From Topomyia yanbarensis (lineage: Eukaryota; Arthropoda; Insecta; Diptera; Culicidae): a stretch of 64,000 nucleotides of DNA. This document shows positions 10,641 to 20,960 of the stretch, in pieces; the stretch's first letter is position 1, and the number at the start of each line of letters is the position of its first letter. The notes below the pieces were generated by a model that saw only the letters and a list, made by a program, of their open reading frames with translations, was not told the DNA's origin and did not search any database. Where the stretch lies: contig NC_080672.1 in NCBI RefSeq assembly GCF_030247195.1, forward strand, positions 160,697,167 to 160,761,166. The letters are read 5' to 3'. Made by a program: the position numbers and the translations under genes.

Positions 10641-11021
10641 TAATCCACCTAGTGGTGCGATCGTGCCTTTTTCATTTATCCAAACTATGATTCATTAGAT
10701 GATTCAAAAATTTTACTCTGCTAATCTGAAAAGGGGTGATTCGGGAAGTTAGAAAGTGAAAATAAGCCCATCACACTATTATATTTGTCGGAATTATCTT
10801 CTAATGATTCGGTACCAAAAGTATTATCGCTTCCAGCACTATTCAATGTATTATCTGTTCTAATTTTAAAACCATCAATTTGCTCGTATTCAATTATTGG
10901 CTCATATTCTATTATTACGGCGACAAACCACAATTAATTATTTTAAATCTTTCGAAGGTACAACTTCACATTGCTACAGAAATTATTATAATATACTCTT
11001 TCAATTAACTTTTATTTGCAG

Positions 11022-11120
11022 TTAAAATCCAGAAGTCTGACCCATTTGGACAAACTCGAGCCACATATACTAGCGCAAACAAATAATCCGGGCAACTACC
11101 ATCAACTGGATGACTTGAAA
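11022..11120 (+). CDS. Host gene, coding exon 2
   Basis: A 99-bp exon with acceptor TTTATTTGCAG before 11022 and donor GTAAGT at 11121. It is 33 codons, open, and phase 0 on both sides, so it joins exon 1 and exon 3 without shifting frame and could be skipped without breaking the protein. The peptide begins LKSRSLTHLDKLEPHIL and ends NYHQLDDLK. It is not low-complexity, unlike exon 1, and is likely a conserved segment with a basic RxxS-type site (KSRSLTH) that a basophilic kinase could recognise. Confidence 0.7.
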
Positions 11121-13120
11121 GTAAGTTTGCGACATTTAGATAGAACTTCAATTTGTATGAAAACGGTCGGAAGAAATCTTTATGCAATATTATCAGTTAA
11201 TCAGTGTACATATGAAGGGTGGATATTCAAAGTCATATAAACGCCAGGAGGAGGGCAGAAAAACGCTAGCATTCTTTCATTTTTAATATTAAAAACAAAA
11301 ACTTACGATTGCTTGTTCATTATAAGTATTGTAACATTAAAATTTGAAACGATTTCGAATCATAAATAGTTCGTTGGATGCGGAAAAAATGTTCTCTCAC
11401 AACTTCTAACAAAGCAAAGACGCTTCCTGATAAAAATATTGAGCAATTTTCATATTTTTGATGAAAAAATCGCAAAATAATGGATACTTTCGTACTGTTG
11501 TCCCAAAACCGTCCTTTTACAAATAAACATAACATAGCATACCGTTGGAAAGGTCATTCCACAACACTCAACAAATAGAAAATCGGTGGAAAAATGGCAA
11601 CGTAACATTTTTTTTAGTCCCAAAAGTGCCGAAAAATCGTTTTTTTTTGCTATGAATCAAGACTTTGACGATATAGAACATTTTTCATACATTATTTTGT
11701 GTTGCATTTGATGAGATCTACAACCTATACTAGATCACTGTAGCACCGTGTTATTGGCAATTTTATAATTAGGCTGCTTCAATAAACGTTCACATAATAA
11801 ATAATATAAAGCATGCACAGATATTTATTATTTTGTTCGAATTTCTCTTGGTTCTACTTTGCCGATAAGACGAGATTCGAGAGTATATATGCAATATCTC
11901 TTTGGACAAACTTGTCTAATTAATAATAACATTAAATACCGCAGAAAACGATTTAGGCCTTTGGGAATCACTTTCGCTGGAATGCGTGGTGCAATCGCTA
12001 ATTTGGGTTGCTATTGTTGCAAATCCCATTGCTTTCTTATGGGACTTGCAACTATAGGTACACTATATCAACTATAGGTGCAAGGGAGCTAAGAATTCTA
12101 AGAAAATAATTTTTTTGAATAGTTATTTGAGCAAATTTCAAGGATAACAGTTTTATTGTCGCATAATTTTAGTGCGATGAATCGATAAAAAAAAATATTT
12201 GTTGATGGTTGGAACCTTAGGCGTATAACCCACTACTGCAACTATTGGTACACCTCAACTATAGGAGCACCCACCCTACTCCTTGCCGCTGATGCGGCTT
12301 TTTTTGTTTTTCGCGAGGCGATTAACCATAATTTTCTCCGGATTTATGGACCTGAAACATTGTTTCTTGAACCAAAATGTTCATAAATTAATGCAAAAAT
12401 ATAAGCAAATGAACGATTTGGCGATTTTCAATATTCAATTATTTTTTATGCTCCAAAAATATATTTACCTTGACAGAAATGTTGCTGGCACTAGGCCAAA
12501 ACAGCTTCAATTGCAATTTTTGAAAAATTCTCACAACAAAACTATTGCAAACTTTGACTAGATAATTTCACCAAAATTACGACATCAGTTTAGAGTTAAA
12601 AAAAATGAAATGAATTTTGAAAATTTGGTGGTTATACGACTGTGAATATCCCTTCATATATAACTTTTGCTTTTGAATCCTTTAATCTCACAGACCTACA
12701 TCTGTAGTGTATTATTTGTGTATGTAAATAGTATCCATTTGGTTGAGAATGTGTCGAGTCTGTAGGACTCTTTGTACAAAGCTTGTTTAACATAGGTTTA
12801 GTATAAGCCCACGCGCACGAATGTGATTAGGAATATTTACATTCACGGTCATTTTTTGACATTAAAAATGTCTTACTGCACTATCTGGGGCTGGGTGTCA
12901 TTCTAAAATCTAAAATCAAACGATGTCACGTTTTTGCGTCACTATTTTGAACGCTAATAACTCTGTTATTTATGGACGGATTTCCGTATTTTTGCCATTA
13001 AACAATTCGGAAACAACTCAAATTTAGTTTTATTACAATATGGTTTTTGTATTTCAATAGTACAATATTGAAAAATCCTTAAAAATGAACATACCTCGAA
13101 AAACGTGAAAGCTCCCATAC
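11121..13120. other. Intron 2, proximal part; unassigned repeats
   Basis: No gene. Around 12050-12080 and 12235-12270 the words CAACTATAGGTGCA, CAACTATTGGTACA and CAACTATAGGAGCA recur, probably the ends of a small decayed element. The rest is A+T-rich with no reliable landmark. Confidence 0.4.
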
Positions 13121-13560
13121 AATACCCAAGTAGCAATTGCAACTTGTTGAAAGTTTTAAATGTTGCACAATTGCTACACAATATTTTTTATTGCTGGATA
13201 TATTTGAAAAGAATTTCCACGGGTTTTTAAACTGATTGTGCAACTATGTAACTATAGTGCTGGCCAATTGTGTTAAGTATGCAAACATCAATAACAGTTG
13301 TGAAACTAATCAGAAACTTTGCTAACTTGCACAAACCGTCTAACAAGTTGCAAATGCCTCTTTGTTTGCCATTCCACCCTAAAACAGAACTGTCCAACTA
13401 CCCAGTGCTCGACAAATGGCACAGCTATTGTTTTCATTATTTTGCTGCAATTAGGAACATGTTGCACAACATACAAACAAAGTGCGCTTTTTCCATAGCT
13501 TAGTTGTTACCAAGAAAGTTATTAATACTATACAGTAACAAAGCGTGCTACTTGGGTATT
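13121..13560. mobile_element. Small TIR element (MITE), 440 bp
   Basis: Perfect 15-bp terminal inverted repeats: AATACCCAAGTAGCA at 13121-13135 and its reverse complement at 13546-13560. No clean target duplication is visible. The frame at 13270-13503 inside it has no domain. Many ACAAGTTGCA/TTGCAAC words recur internally. Superfamily not assigned. Confidence 0.6.
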
Positions 13561-13860
13561 CAATCTATCCCGGACAAAGCCGTCAATAGATCGTACCAAC
13601 GTGACTATCAAATATCAGAAGGTTATGTATACAAGTGCCGCTTGCTCGATTCATACCACTTGTTGTTGGCATTTCGAACCAATAACGTCTTGGCAGTAAC
13701 GTCCGGATGGTGTGATAAGCGGGAGACGCTATAAATTTTCCGCAGTGTTGGCATAAACCCTCATATTGTTGAACCAAATGAAAATTTTTCGGGAGTCAGT
13801 ACTGGAGTAAGTTATTGCTGCAGTGAAACTAATCAATGGATCCTTTGCATTGAATTGCAT
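13561..13860. other. No gene recognised
   Basis: Nothing supportable on either strand; short frames at 13504-13734 and 13583-13777 are overlapping and featureless. Confidence 0.5.
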
Positions 13861-14055
13861 ATTTTCTTGCAACTAAAAGCCCTTTTAAGGGCTGTAACAA
13901 ATAATGAATCAATTTGAATATTTTCTATCATTGACAGCGATAACCTGATTCCGCTATTTATATTCATTACTTACTGCTTGTGCGTACATTGACAATCTGA
14001 AATTTGCAACAATCTGTAATTTGTTTAAAATTAAAACATAATACCAAAATGTGCA
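13861..14055 (+). repeat. Diverged repeat copy 1 with orphan histone-type stem-loop
   Basis: This segment and 19965-20165 share the order of: TAAAAGCCC hairpin, AATTTGAATATTTTC, AACAGCGATAA, GCGTAYATTGACAATCTGAAAT and GCAACAATCTG. They are direct copies that now lie on either side of non-LTR copy A. The first landmark is a perfect 6-bp stem with TTTA loop (13878-13893). Confidence 0.75.
13878..13893 (+). terminator. Orphan histone-type 3' stem-loop
   Basis: AGCCCT-TTTA-AGGGCT: a 6-bp stem closed by T-A and a TTTA loop, preceded by AACTAAA and followed by GTAACAAA. It fits the histone mRNA processing signal well, but no histone coding sequence lies within 500 bp upstream on this strand. Confidence 0.45.
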
Positions 14056-14233
14056 ATATTATCGAATAACTTGCTACTCAAACGTACATCAATAATCTGG
14101 AAATAGTGAAAATGGAATATCAGAGGATGTGGCTACTCTGTCAACTAGCGAAAGTCGCACCAAAAAGAATCCGCAAATATTTTTTCGTTATTCTGCAAGA
14201 AGGCAGTCCTTTCATCAACAGTGCAAAAGTGAT

Positions 14234-14247
14234 AAAAGCCGATATCA
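14234..14247. repeat. Target-site duplication, 5' side of copy A
   Basis: AAAAGCCGATATCA, repeated exactly at 19797-19810, immediately flanks the element. It fixes the 5' end of copy A. Confidence 0.9.
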
Positions 14248-14549
14248 GCATACGTTTCCCAACCTTTGAACGGAACGGATCGTTATATTTCACAGTGGTG
14301 TTCGGTGTGTAAATTTCAGTGATTCAAGGTCATCCTTTGTTCGTTCGTTAGCTGCCATTCTGCTGGTGCCGGCAGTAAATCCAGTACATTGTTTTCGCTG
14401 GTGCGGAACAATCGACGTTGTTTGCAGATAAGTTTTGCTTTATTTTTTTTCCACGTTTGCTTTCTTTCCTTTTCCCTACTTTTACTCTACCTTGTAATCA
14501 AATAATAAGACACATTCCCGTTTATATAACGCTCTGCCCTCGTGCTTAA

Positions 14550-15887
14550 ATGGCCGAGGGCGAAATACCATCTGATGTAATCATGGAAGTCCCTGATCCC
14601 CCTAATACTCGCATTGCTCCCCGTATAAAGCAGTACCCAGAAGGTTCCTCTGGGCCATGGGTGGTATATTTTCGGACCGGAGAGAAACCGGTTAATATAT
14701 TAAAACTTTCTCGAGATCTGACTGCTAATTACCCGGCCGTAACTCAGATAACACGTGTTCGGGCAAACAAGATACGTGTTCTAGTGAGTGATCTCGGCCA
14801 GGCAAACGCGATTGCTTGCTGTGAGCGCTTTACGCGGGAATTTAAAGCGTACGTGCCTTGTGTGGCCTGTGAAATCGATGGGGTAGTGTCCGAACCGGGC
14901 CTGAAATGCGAAGAACTGTTGGAGCACGGGGTTGGCTGCTTTAAGGACCCCTCACTTGAACAGATTAAGATCTTGGAATGCAAACAATTGTATACCGCAA
15001 ACACCGAGGGAGGTAAGACTACCTACTCTCTATCAGGCTCGATTCGGATGACATTCGCCGGGTCCTCTCTTCCCAACTACATCCTCCTTGACAAGATTCG
15101 CCTACCAGTTCGCCTGTTCGTACCGCGGGTCATGAACTGCAGCAATTGCAAGCAGTTGGGCCACACAGCCACATATTGTGGAAATAAGAAACGATGCGGC
15201 AAATGCGAAGGAGAGCATGAGGATGACTCTTGCGACAAAGAAACTGAAAAGTGTATTTGCTGCGGGGGCCCTTCACATGCTCTTAAATCATGTCCTGCGT
15301 ACAAGCAGCGCGGGGATAAAATTAAGCGCTCCCTTAAGGAACGCTCAAGGCGTTCTTATGCAGAAGTGCTAAAGAATGCTTCGCCATCTGTCCTGTCCGA
15401 AAATCCCTATGCTGGTTTGGCTAAAGTTGAGCAAGAATCTGACGACCCACGAGAGGGAACATCTTTGGTTAACCCAGGGGAATCCAGGAAGAGGAGAAAT
15501 CCAGCCTCCCCTACATTGCCTCATAAGGGTGCCAACGTGTCGTCCACTCAGAGTGCGCCATCTACAACCAATAAATCCAACGGAAGTGATGCACAAAAGC
15601 CGAAGCAATTTGCTCCAGGACTTGGAAATATTAATTCTAACAAGGAGTACCCACCACTTCCAGGGACATCCAAAACCCCAAGTGTCCCCTTTTTTCAAAC
15701 AGATACTCAGTCCAGTAGCGGACTAATGAAATTTTCTGACATAGTGGACTTAATTTTCACAGCTTTCAATGTTACTGATCCTCTTAAAAGCCTTCTGTTA
15801 CGTTTTCTCCCTATAGTGCAAACATTTTTGAAGCAGTTGACTACTAAATGGCCCCTCCTCGCAGCGATCGTATCCTTCGATGGCTAA
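14550..15887 (+). CDS. ORF1 (gag-like RNA-binding protein) of non-LTR copy A
   Basis: A 445-residue intact frame; the same length is kept in copy B. Three zinc knuckles are visible: residues 197-210 (C-X2-C-X4-H-X4-C), 216-228 (C-X2-C-X3-H-X4-C) and 235-248 (C-X2-C-X4-H-X4-C), typical of ORF1 proteins of the Jockey/I/LOA groups that coat the element RNA in the particle. Residues about 36-110 may form the RRM-like fold found before the knuckles in these families. A basic patch (KIKRSLKERSRRSYAEVLK) and a Ser/Pro-rich linker follow, then a hydrophobic C-terminus. The start in TTAAATGGCC is the first ATG after the 5' UTR. The stop overlaps the ORF2 ATG by 8 nt (ATGGCTAA), suggesting ORF2 is translated by reinitiation or stop-start coupling. 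Confidence 0.9.
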   Translation: MAEGEIPSDVIMEVPDPPNTRIAPRIKQYPEGSSGPWVVYFRTGEKPVNILKLSRDLTANYPAVTQITRVRANKIRVLVSDLGQANAIACCERFTREFKAYVPCVACEIDGVVSEPGLKCEELLEHGVGCFKDPSLEQIKILECKQLYTANTEGGKTTYSLSGSIRMTFAGSSLPNYILLDKIRLPVRLFVPRVMNCSNCKQLGHTATYCGNKKRCGKCEGEHEDDSCDKETEKCICCGGPSHALKSCPAYKQRGDKIKRSLKERSRRSYAEVLKNASPSVLSENPYAGLAKVEQESDDPREGTSLVNPGESRKRRNPASPTLPHKGANVSSTQSAPSTTNKSNGSDAQKPKQFAPGLGNINSNKEYPPLPGTSKTPSVPFFQTDTQSSSGLMKFSDIVDLIFTAFNVTDPLKSLLLRFLPIVQTFLKQLTTKWPLLAAIVSFDG

Positions 15888-18800
15888 GTCATCGAACGAG
15901 GTCACCGATTCGATCACTGTTCTACAGTGGAACAGCAGAAGTATCCTCCCGAAAATCGATTCCTTTAAATTTTTACTAAATAGTTTAAAATGTGATGCTT
16001 TCGCATTATGTGAAACTTGGTTAACTTCCGATATAAATCTCAACTTCCACGACTTTAATATAATTCGTCTGGATCGAGAAAACCCCTATGGAATACTTTT
16101 GGGGATCAAAAAGTGCTATTCTTTCAACCGAATTAACCTCCCTTCAACACCAGGCATTGAAATTGTCGCTTGTCAAGTTTTAACCTTTGCATTGCTTCCA
16201 TCTACATTCCTCCTAGAGCCTCGGTAGGGCACCGAGCGCTTTGTAATATCACGGAATCCTTACCGGCACCGCGGCTAGTTCTGGGAGACTTTAACTCGCA
16301 CGGTACGGTATGGGGTTGTCTTCATGATGATAATAGATCAACATTAATCCAAGATCTTTGCGACAATTTCAACATGACCATCTTAAACACGGGAGAAATG
16401 ACGCGGATTCCTACACCACCAGCACGCGCAAGCGCGTTGGATTTATCGCTTTGCTCGACATCGCTACAGTTAGATTGCATGTGGAAGGTGATCCCTGATC
16501 CCCACGGTAGCGGTGGGATAAAGAGTGCTCAGAGCTGTACGCGGAAAAGTCCACTGCATATAAGGCCTTCCGGGAAGACGGGTTACCCGCTAGCTATCAA
16601 CAGTACGCGTTGTTAGAAAGGCGAATGAAGAGTCTAATGAAAGCCAAAAACCGCAGTTATTGGCGCCGGTTCGTCGACGGGTTAACGAGAGAAACAGCGA
16701 TGAGCACTCTTTGGGGTACGGCTCGACGTATGCGTAACCGTAATAGTACCAACGAGAACGTGGAATATTCAAACCGTTGGATATTCGCATTCGCCAAGAA
16801 GATCTGTCCGGACTCTGTCCCGGTACAGAAAACGTGCCGCGCCGCGTCTCCTCACGATACCGCGAACGAAACACCGTTTTCGATGGTGGAGTTCTCACTT
16901 GCTCTCTTATCGTGCAACAATAACGCCCCAGGGTTAGACAGAATCAAATTCAACTTGCTGAAGAATCTGCCAGACACTGCAAAAAGGCGCTTGTTGAATT
17001 TATTTAACAAGTTTCTTGAGGGTAACATTGTCCCTTATGAATGGAGGCAAGTGAAGGTCATCGCCATCGAAAAACCAGGAAAACCAGCCTCCGACCACAA
17101 CTCGTATCGGCCGATTGCAATGCTGTCCTGTTTTCGGAAGTTATTCGAGAAAATGATTTTGTTTCGCCTCGACAATTGGGTTGAAGCAGATGGCTTACTG
17201 TCAGATACACAATTTGGCTTCCGCAAAGGCAAAGGGACGAACGATTGCCTTGCGTTGCTTTCTACAGAAATCCAAATGGCCTATGCTAACAAAGAGCAGA
17301 TGGCATCAGTCTTCTTGGATATTAAGGGAGCTTTTGACTCAGTTTCTATCAACATTCTGTCAGAGAAGCTGCACCAGCATGGTCTTTCGCCAATTTTAAA
17401 TAACTTTTTGCTAAACCTGTTGTCTGAAAAGCACATGCACTTTTCGCATGGCGATTTAACAACATCGCGATTTAGCTACATGGGTCTTCCCCAGGGCTCA
17501 TGTCTAAGTCCCCTGCTCTACAATTTCTACGTGAATGACATTGACGATTGTCTTGCCAATTCATGCACGCTAAGGCAACTTGCAGACGACGGGGTGGTCT
17601 CTGTTACAGGGCCCAAAGCTGCCGACTTGCAAGGACCATTACAAAATACCTTGGACAATTTGCCTGCTTGGGCTCTTCAGCTGGGTATTGAGTTCTCTAC
17701 GGAGAAAACTGAGTTGACCCATACGATGAGTCTCGAAGTGCTGGCGGGCGTTCTTCCGCTAAAAAATCGATTTTGGGAACTCTCATATCGATTGCTCATC
17801 CGATGCGACATTCTGAACCCGTTGGTAATTCAAAATTTCGAGAGGCTCGTCGAGCCTAATTCTCAAACCCGTTTTATGTCCTTGTACTTCGACTACATGG
17901 CACAGAGCATCAATCCTTCTTCGTACAATCCCAACCGTGTCCGTTTCCTAGATACTTCTGATTCTACTGTATTCTTCGACACATCCATGAAGGAAGAGAT
18001 TCGTGGAATCCCGGACCATATACGCCCGCAGGTGATCCCCAATATATTTTATAATAAATTCCGAGAAGTCGACTGCGACAAAATGTTTTACACTGACGGA
18101 TCAAATCTCGATGGGTCCACTGGCTTCGATATCTTCAACAATACTATCACCGCTTCATTCAAGCTCAATGATCCCGCTTCAGTTTACGTCGCAGAGTTAG
18201 CTGCAATTCAGTACACCCTTGGGATCATCGACACTCTGCCCACAGATCACTACTTCATCGTTTCGGACAGCCTCAGCTCTATCGAGGCTCTTCGTGCGGT
18301 GAAGCCTAAAAAGCAACTCCCGTATTTTCTGGGGATGATACAGGAGTCCTTGTGTACGTTATCTGAAAAATCTTATCAGATTACCTTTGTTTGGGTCCCC
18401 TCTCATTGTTCTATCCCGGGCAATGAAAAGGCCGACTCATTAGCAAAGGCGGGCGCATTAAATGGTGACATATACGAAAGACCAATCTGCTTCAACGAAT
18501 TTTTTAGTATTTGTCGTCAGAGGACGCTCAACAGTTGGCAAACCTCGTGGAGCAACGGAGAACTTGGACGATGGCTACATTCGATTATCCCAAAGGTATC
18601 AACGAAGCCTTGGTTCGGGGGGATGGATGTGGCTCGGGATTTTATTCGCGTAATGTCCCGACTTATGTCCAATCACTACACCATGGATGCGCATTTGCGG
18701 CGTATTGGGCTTGCGGAGAGTAGTCTGTGCGCTTGTGACGAGGGCTATCACGACATCGAACACGTTGTCTGGGTATGCGCCGGGTATTGTGACGCCAGGT

Positions 18801-18934
18801 CTCAGTTAAAGGAATCCCTTCGGGCCCGAGGTAGACCACCCAATGTACCAGTCCGAGATATGCTGGCAACTCGTGATTTCCCCTATATGTCCCTTATTTA
18901 TACCTTCATAAAAACGATAAATATCCCAATTTAG
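15880..18934 (+). pseudogene. ORF2 (endonuclease-RT-RNase H) of copy A, broken
   Basis: ORF2 nicks target DNA, reverse-transcribes the element RNA and degrades it. Visible in order: endonuclease (VLQWNSRS, CETWL, LGDFNSHG), RT (LPQGSCLSPLLYN and LADDG, where the usual Y of YADD is L), RNase H (YTDGSN, AELAAI, DSLSSI, PSHCSIPGNEKAD, all four acidic sites present) and a Cys/His tail (CACDEGYHDIEHVVWVC). Breaks: a 13-nt deletion near 16186 shifts frame in the endonuclease. At about 16510 a deletion of roughly 240 nt, shared with copy B, removes the catalytic SDH motif and shifts frame. At about 17715 a 120-codon in-frame deletion removes the RT thumb-side region still present in copy B. RNase H also has Gly to Asp in GFDIF. 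Confidence 0.88.
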
Positions 18935-19796
18935 CCCCTCTCTTTTATTTCTCGTTTTTAGAGTTTCCTCCTGCCTTGTGGAACCGATCAGCTCCAGAGT
19001 GCCACTATGTAACCGCCGTCGCCCTTACCACTACGCCTGCATAGAAGGAAACTGAAGCGAGAGCGACTCGAGGTCCGATGACTTTTGAAGGATTCCCCGC
19101 GGGCCCGAAGAATACCATCCGCCAATCCGGTACTCGACGACTTACTAGACTGAGGCGCAAATTTGTTTCGCTGATCCCCCTTCCCCCCCCCCCCCCCCCC
19201 CCCGTTCGAGCGAAAGTTGCAAGTTTTGCTCTTCTTTCCCTGTCTCTCCCCTGTCCTTGATACAACTGCTGCTACACTGATGCGGAAATAAGCCACCCTC
19301 TGAATATCTTGACCAAGCATAAGTTTTAGTTAAAAAATTCAAATTAGTATTCTGTATTCCTGGTTTTAAGATAGCTATAATTTTTACTCTTTATTGAAAC
19401 TCTTGTCCTCCATCTTGTAAATAGAATTGAATCCCTAGTTTTAAGATTTCTGTGAAGTTTCTCATAAATATTTGTTCCCCCTTTTGTGTACTAAACTATA
19501 TTGTTAGTTTTAAGATAACCGTAAAATATTTCGTAAAATACTATTACTCCCCCTCTTGTATATCAAAGTGAATCCCTTGTTTTAAATTTTTTCATAAAAA
19601 AAATCTTTTGGCCCTCTCTTGTATATTGAATCTTATTTCTAGTCTTAAGATAGCTGTAAATTTTTTTTCCTTCGTAAAAAAAATATTTCAACATTGTAAC
19701 CTCCTAGTTTTAAGATATCCAAAATGTAAAAACATAAGCATTTGGCACCGCCAAGCTAACGCATTTGTGCCTATCAAATAAACGAAATGAATAAAA
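18935..19796 (+). repeat. 3' UTR of copy A with internal tandem repeats and poly-C
   Basis: After the ORF2 stop there is a GC-rich part, a run of 21 C (19183-19203), then from about 19360 to 19720 five or six degenerate units of 60-75 bp built on CTAGTTTTAAGATAGCTGTAAA, a T/A-rich stretch and CCCCCTCTTGTATA. The same GTTTTAAG words precede the 3' end of copy C (about 45170-45250), so the repeats belong to the element. A tandem 3' UTR may serve recognition by the element RT. Confidence 0.75.
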
Positions 19797-19810
19797 AAAA
19801 GCCGATATCA
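19797..19810. repeat. Target-site duplication, 3' side of copy A
   Basis: AAAAGCCGATATCA, identical to 14234-14247; the first As merge with the element tail. Confidence 0.9.
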
Positions 19811-19964
19811 CGTTTCAAACTAACAGTATTTCAAAATTAGCTGTTGAAGGGGAAGGTTGTTTCTTTCCACTTCTAAGTATTTATTCAATGTAAATAGCGC
19901 GCGGCTAGAAGAGTTGAAAAACCTCAGTTGAAGCTGACTAATTGTTCCATTCCATTCTGCATGT

Positions 19965-20165
19965 TACTATTGTTTAATTAAAAGCCCTTTAAAGGGCTAT
20001 AACATTAACAACAATAAAGAGCAAATTTGAATATTTTCAATCATTAACAGCGATAATCCAATTGCGCAGTTTTTATTCGTTATTTGTTGCTTGCGCGTAT
20101 ATTGACAATCTGAAATTAGCAACAATCTGAGATTTGTTTAAATTCATCCTTCCGAAACAGTACAA
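19965..20165 (+). repeat. Diverged repeat copy 2 with histone-like palindrome
   Basis: Direct partner of 13861-14055 (shared landmarks listed there). Its palindrome AGCCCTTTAAAGGGCT (19983-19998) keeps the 6-bp stem but has the loop TTAA. The next recognisable block, 20180 onward, is a foldback element. Confidence 0.7.
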
Positions 20166-20179
20166 AAATGTATCTTTAA

Positions 20180-20669
20180 GGCTCAAGTTACCTCAAGGCT
20201 TGGTAGTATGCGTAAGAAAAATTGTGTTCAGCTTTGCCACCAGATTATCCATTTAAACCTTTTCAAAACTCTAAAAGAAGAATATCAGTCGATTTATTAG
20301 ATCATCACGATTCAATTCATGCAAAATACCTGCTGGAAAAACCATCGGCTTAGCTGGATGGTGCTTTTGAAAAAGTTACTGTGATTTTTTATCACACTAC
20401 CACACCGAGCTGGGGTACGCAACACAACTGCGCAATGAAAAAACCACAGCCACTTTTTCAAAAGCACCATTTAGCTAAGCCGATGGTTTTTCCAGCAGGT
20501 ATTTTGCATGAATTGAATCTTGATGATCTAATAAATCGACTGATATTCTTCTTTTAGAGTTTTAAAAAGATTTAAATGGATAATCCGGTGGCAAAGCTGA
20601 ACACAAATTTTTCTACGCACACTACCAAGCGTTCAATTCTAACACATGCTTAAAAAAGGTAACTTGAAC
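20180..20669. mobile_element. Foldback element with TTAA duplication, 490 bp
   Basis: Flanked by TTAA at 20176-20179 and 20670-20673. Ends are GGCTCAAGTTACC and the reverse complement of GGTTCAAGTTACC. The arms pair over roughly 200 bp each around a loop of about 60 bp (about 20390-20450, ATTTTTTATC...GAAAAAACC), with very few mismatches in the inner arms. No coding sequence. TTAA targets are typical of piggyBac-type elements, so this is a candidate non-autonomous member. Confidence 0.8.
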
Positions 20670-20673
20670 CTTA

Positions 20674-20960
20674 AGGCCCCCGTCGGGCTTCTTTTTCTTC
20701 TTATCTGCAGATTTGAGGATATCAATATAATACGCGTATACGATACTCATATGAATGTATGCGTGCACGCAAATGAAATGAATGATTTCTTCAACCCGCT
20801 TTTTCTCTCGCTTTTCCCATAAAACTACCCAAGTATAGTATACCAATGGATTCGTAAGAATCTGAGAAAACTAATGGTAGCAAGTAAAACTAGATCTGAA
20901 AAACTTTATAACAGCGTTTTTCAATTTTCCCGTCGTACGCATTATATCGTCGCTTGTTCT
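20674..20960 (+). repeat. Repeat with GGCCCCCGTCGGGC terminus, copy 1
   Basis: Begins GGCCCCCGTCGGGC directly after the TTAA of the foldback element. The same terminus with TTAA recurs inverted at 37797-37814. Internal homology is also inverted: 20815-20960 (AAACTACCCAAGT, GGATTCGT, CATAACAGCGTTTTTCAATTTTCC-like) matches about 37240-37385. Both are therefore ends of one transposon family that targets TTAA. Confidence 0.65.

Larger units (their letters stand above)
14248..19796 (+). mobile_element. Non-LTR retrotransposon copy A (LOA/I group), 5' end intact
   Basis: A 5.55-kb element bounded by 14-bp target duplications and ending in ATGAATAAAAAAAA. The 5' end (CATACGTTTCCC) coincides with the 5' end of copy B at 57771, so the start is genuine and not a truncation. 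Order: 5' UTR of 300 bp, ORF1 (gag-like, three CCHC knuckles), ORF2 (endonuclease, reverse transcriptase, RNase H, terminal Cys/His motif), 3' UTR with degenerate tandem repeats, A-rich tail. ORF2 carries a 13-nt deletion, an ancestral deletion shared with copy B, and an in-frame 360-nt deletion, so the copy cannot move by itself. RNase H after the RT together with an AP-type endonuclease points to the I/LOA group; LOA is the better guess for a mosquito. Confidence 0.92.

Noticed and set aside
14106..14312. 68-codon frame just before copy A
   Set aside because: It crosses the target duplication into the 5' UTR of the element, so the end is artificial. The part before 14247 has no recognisable domain.
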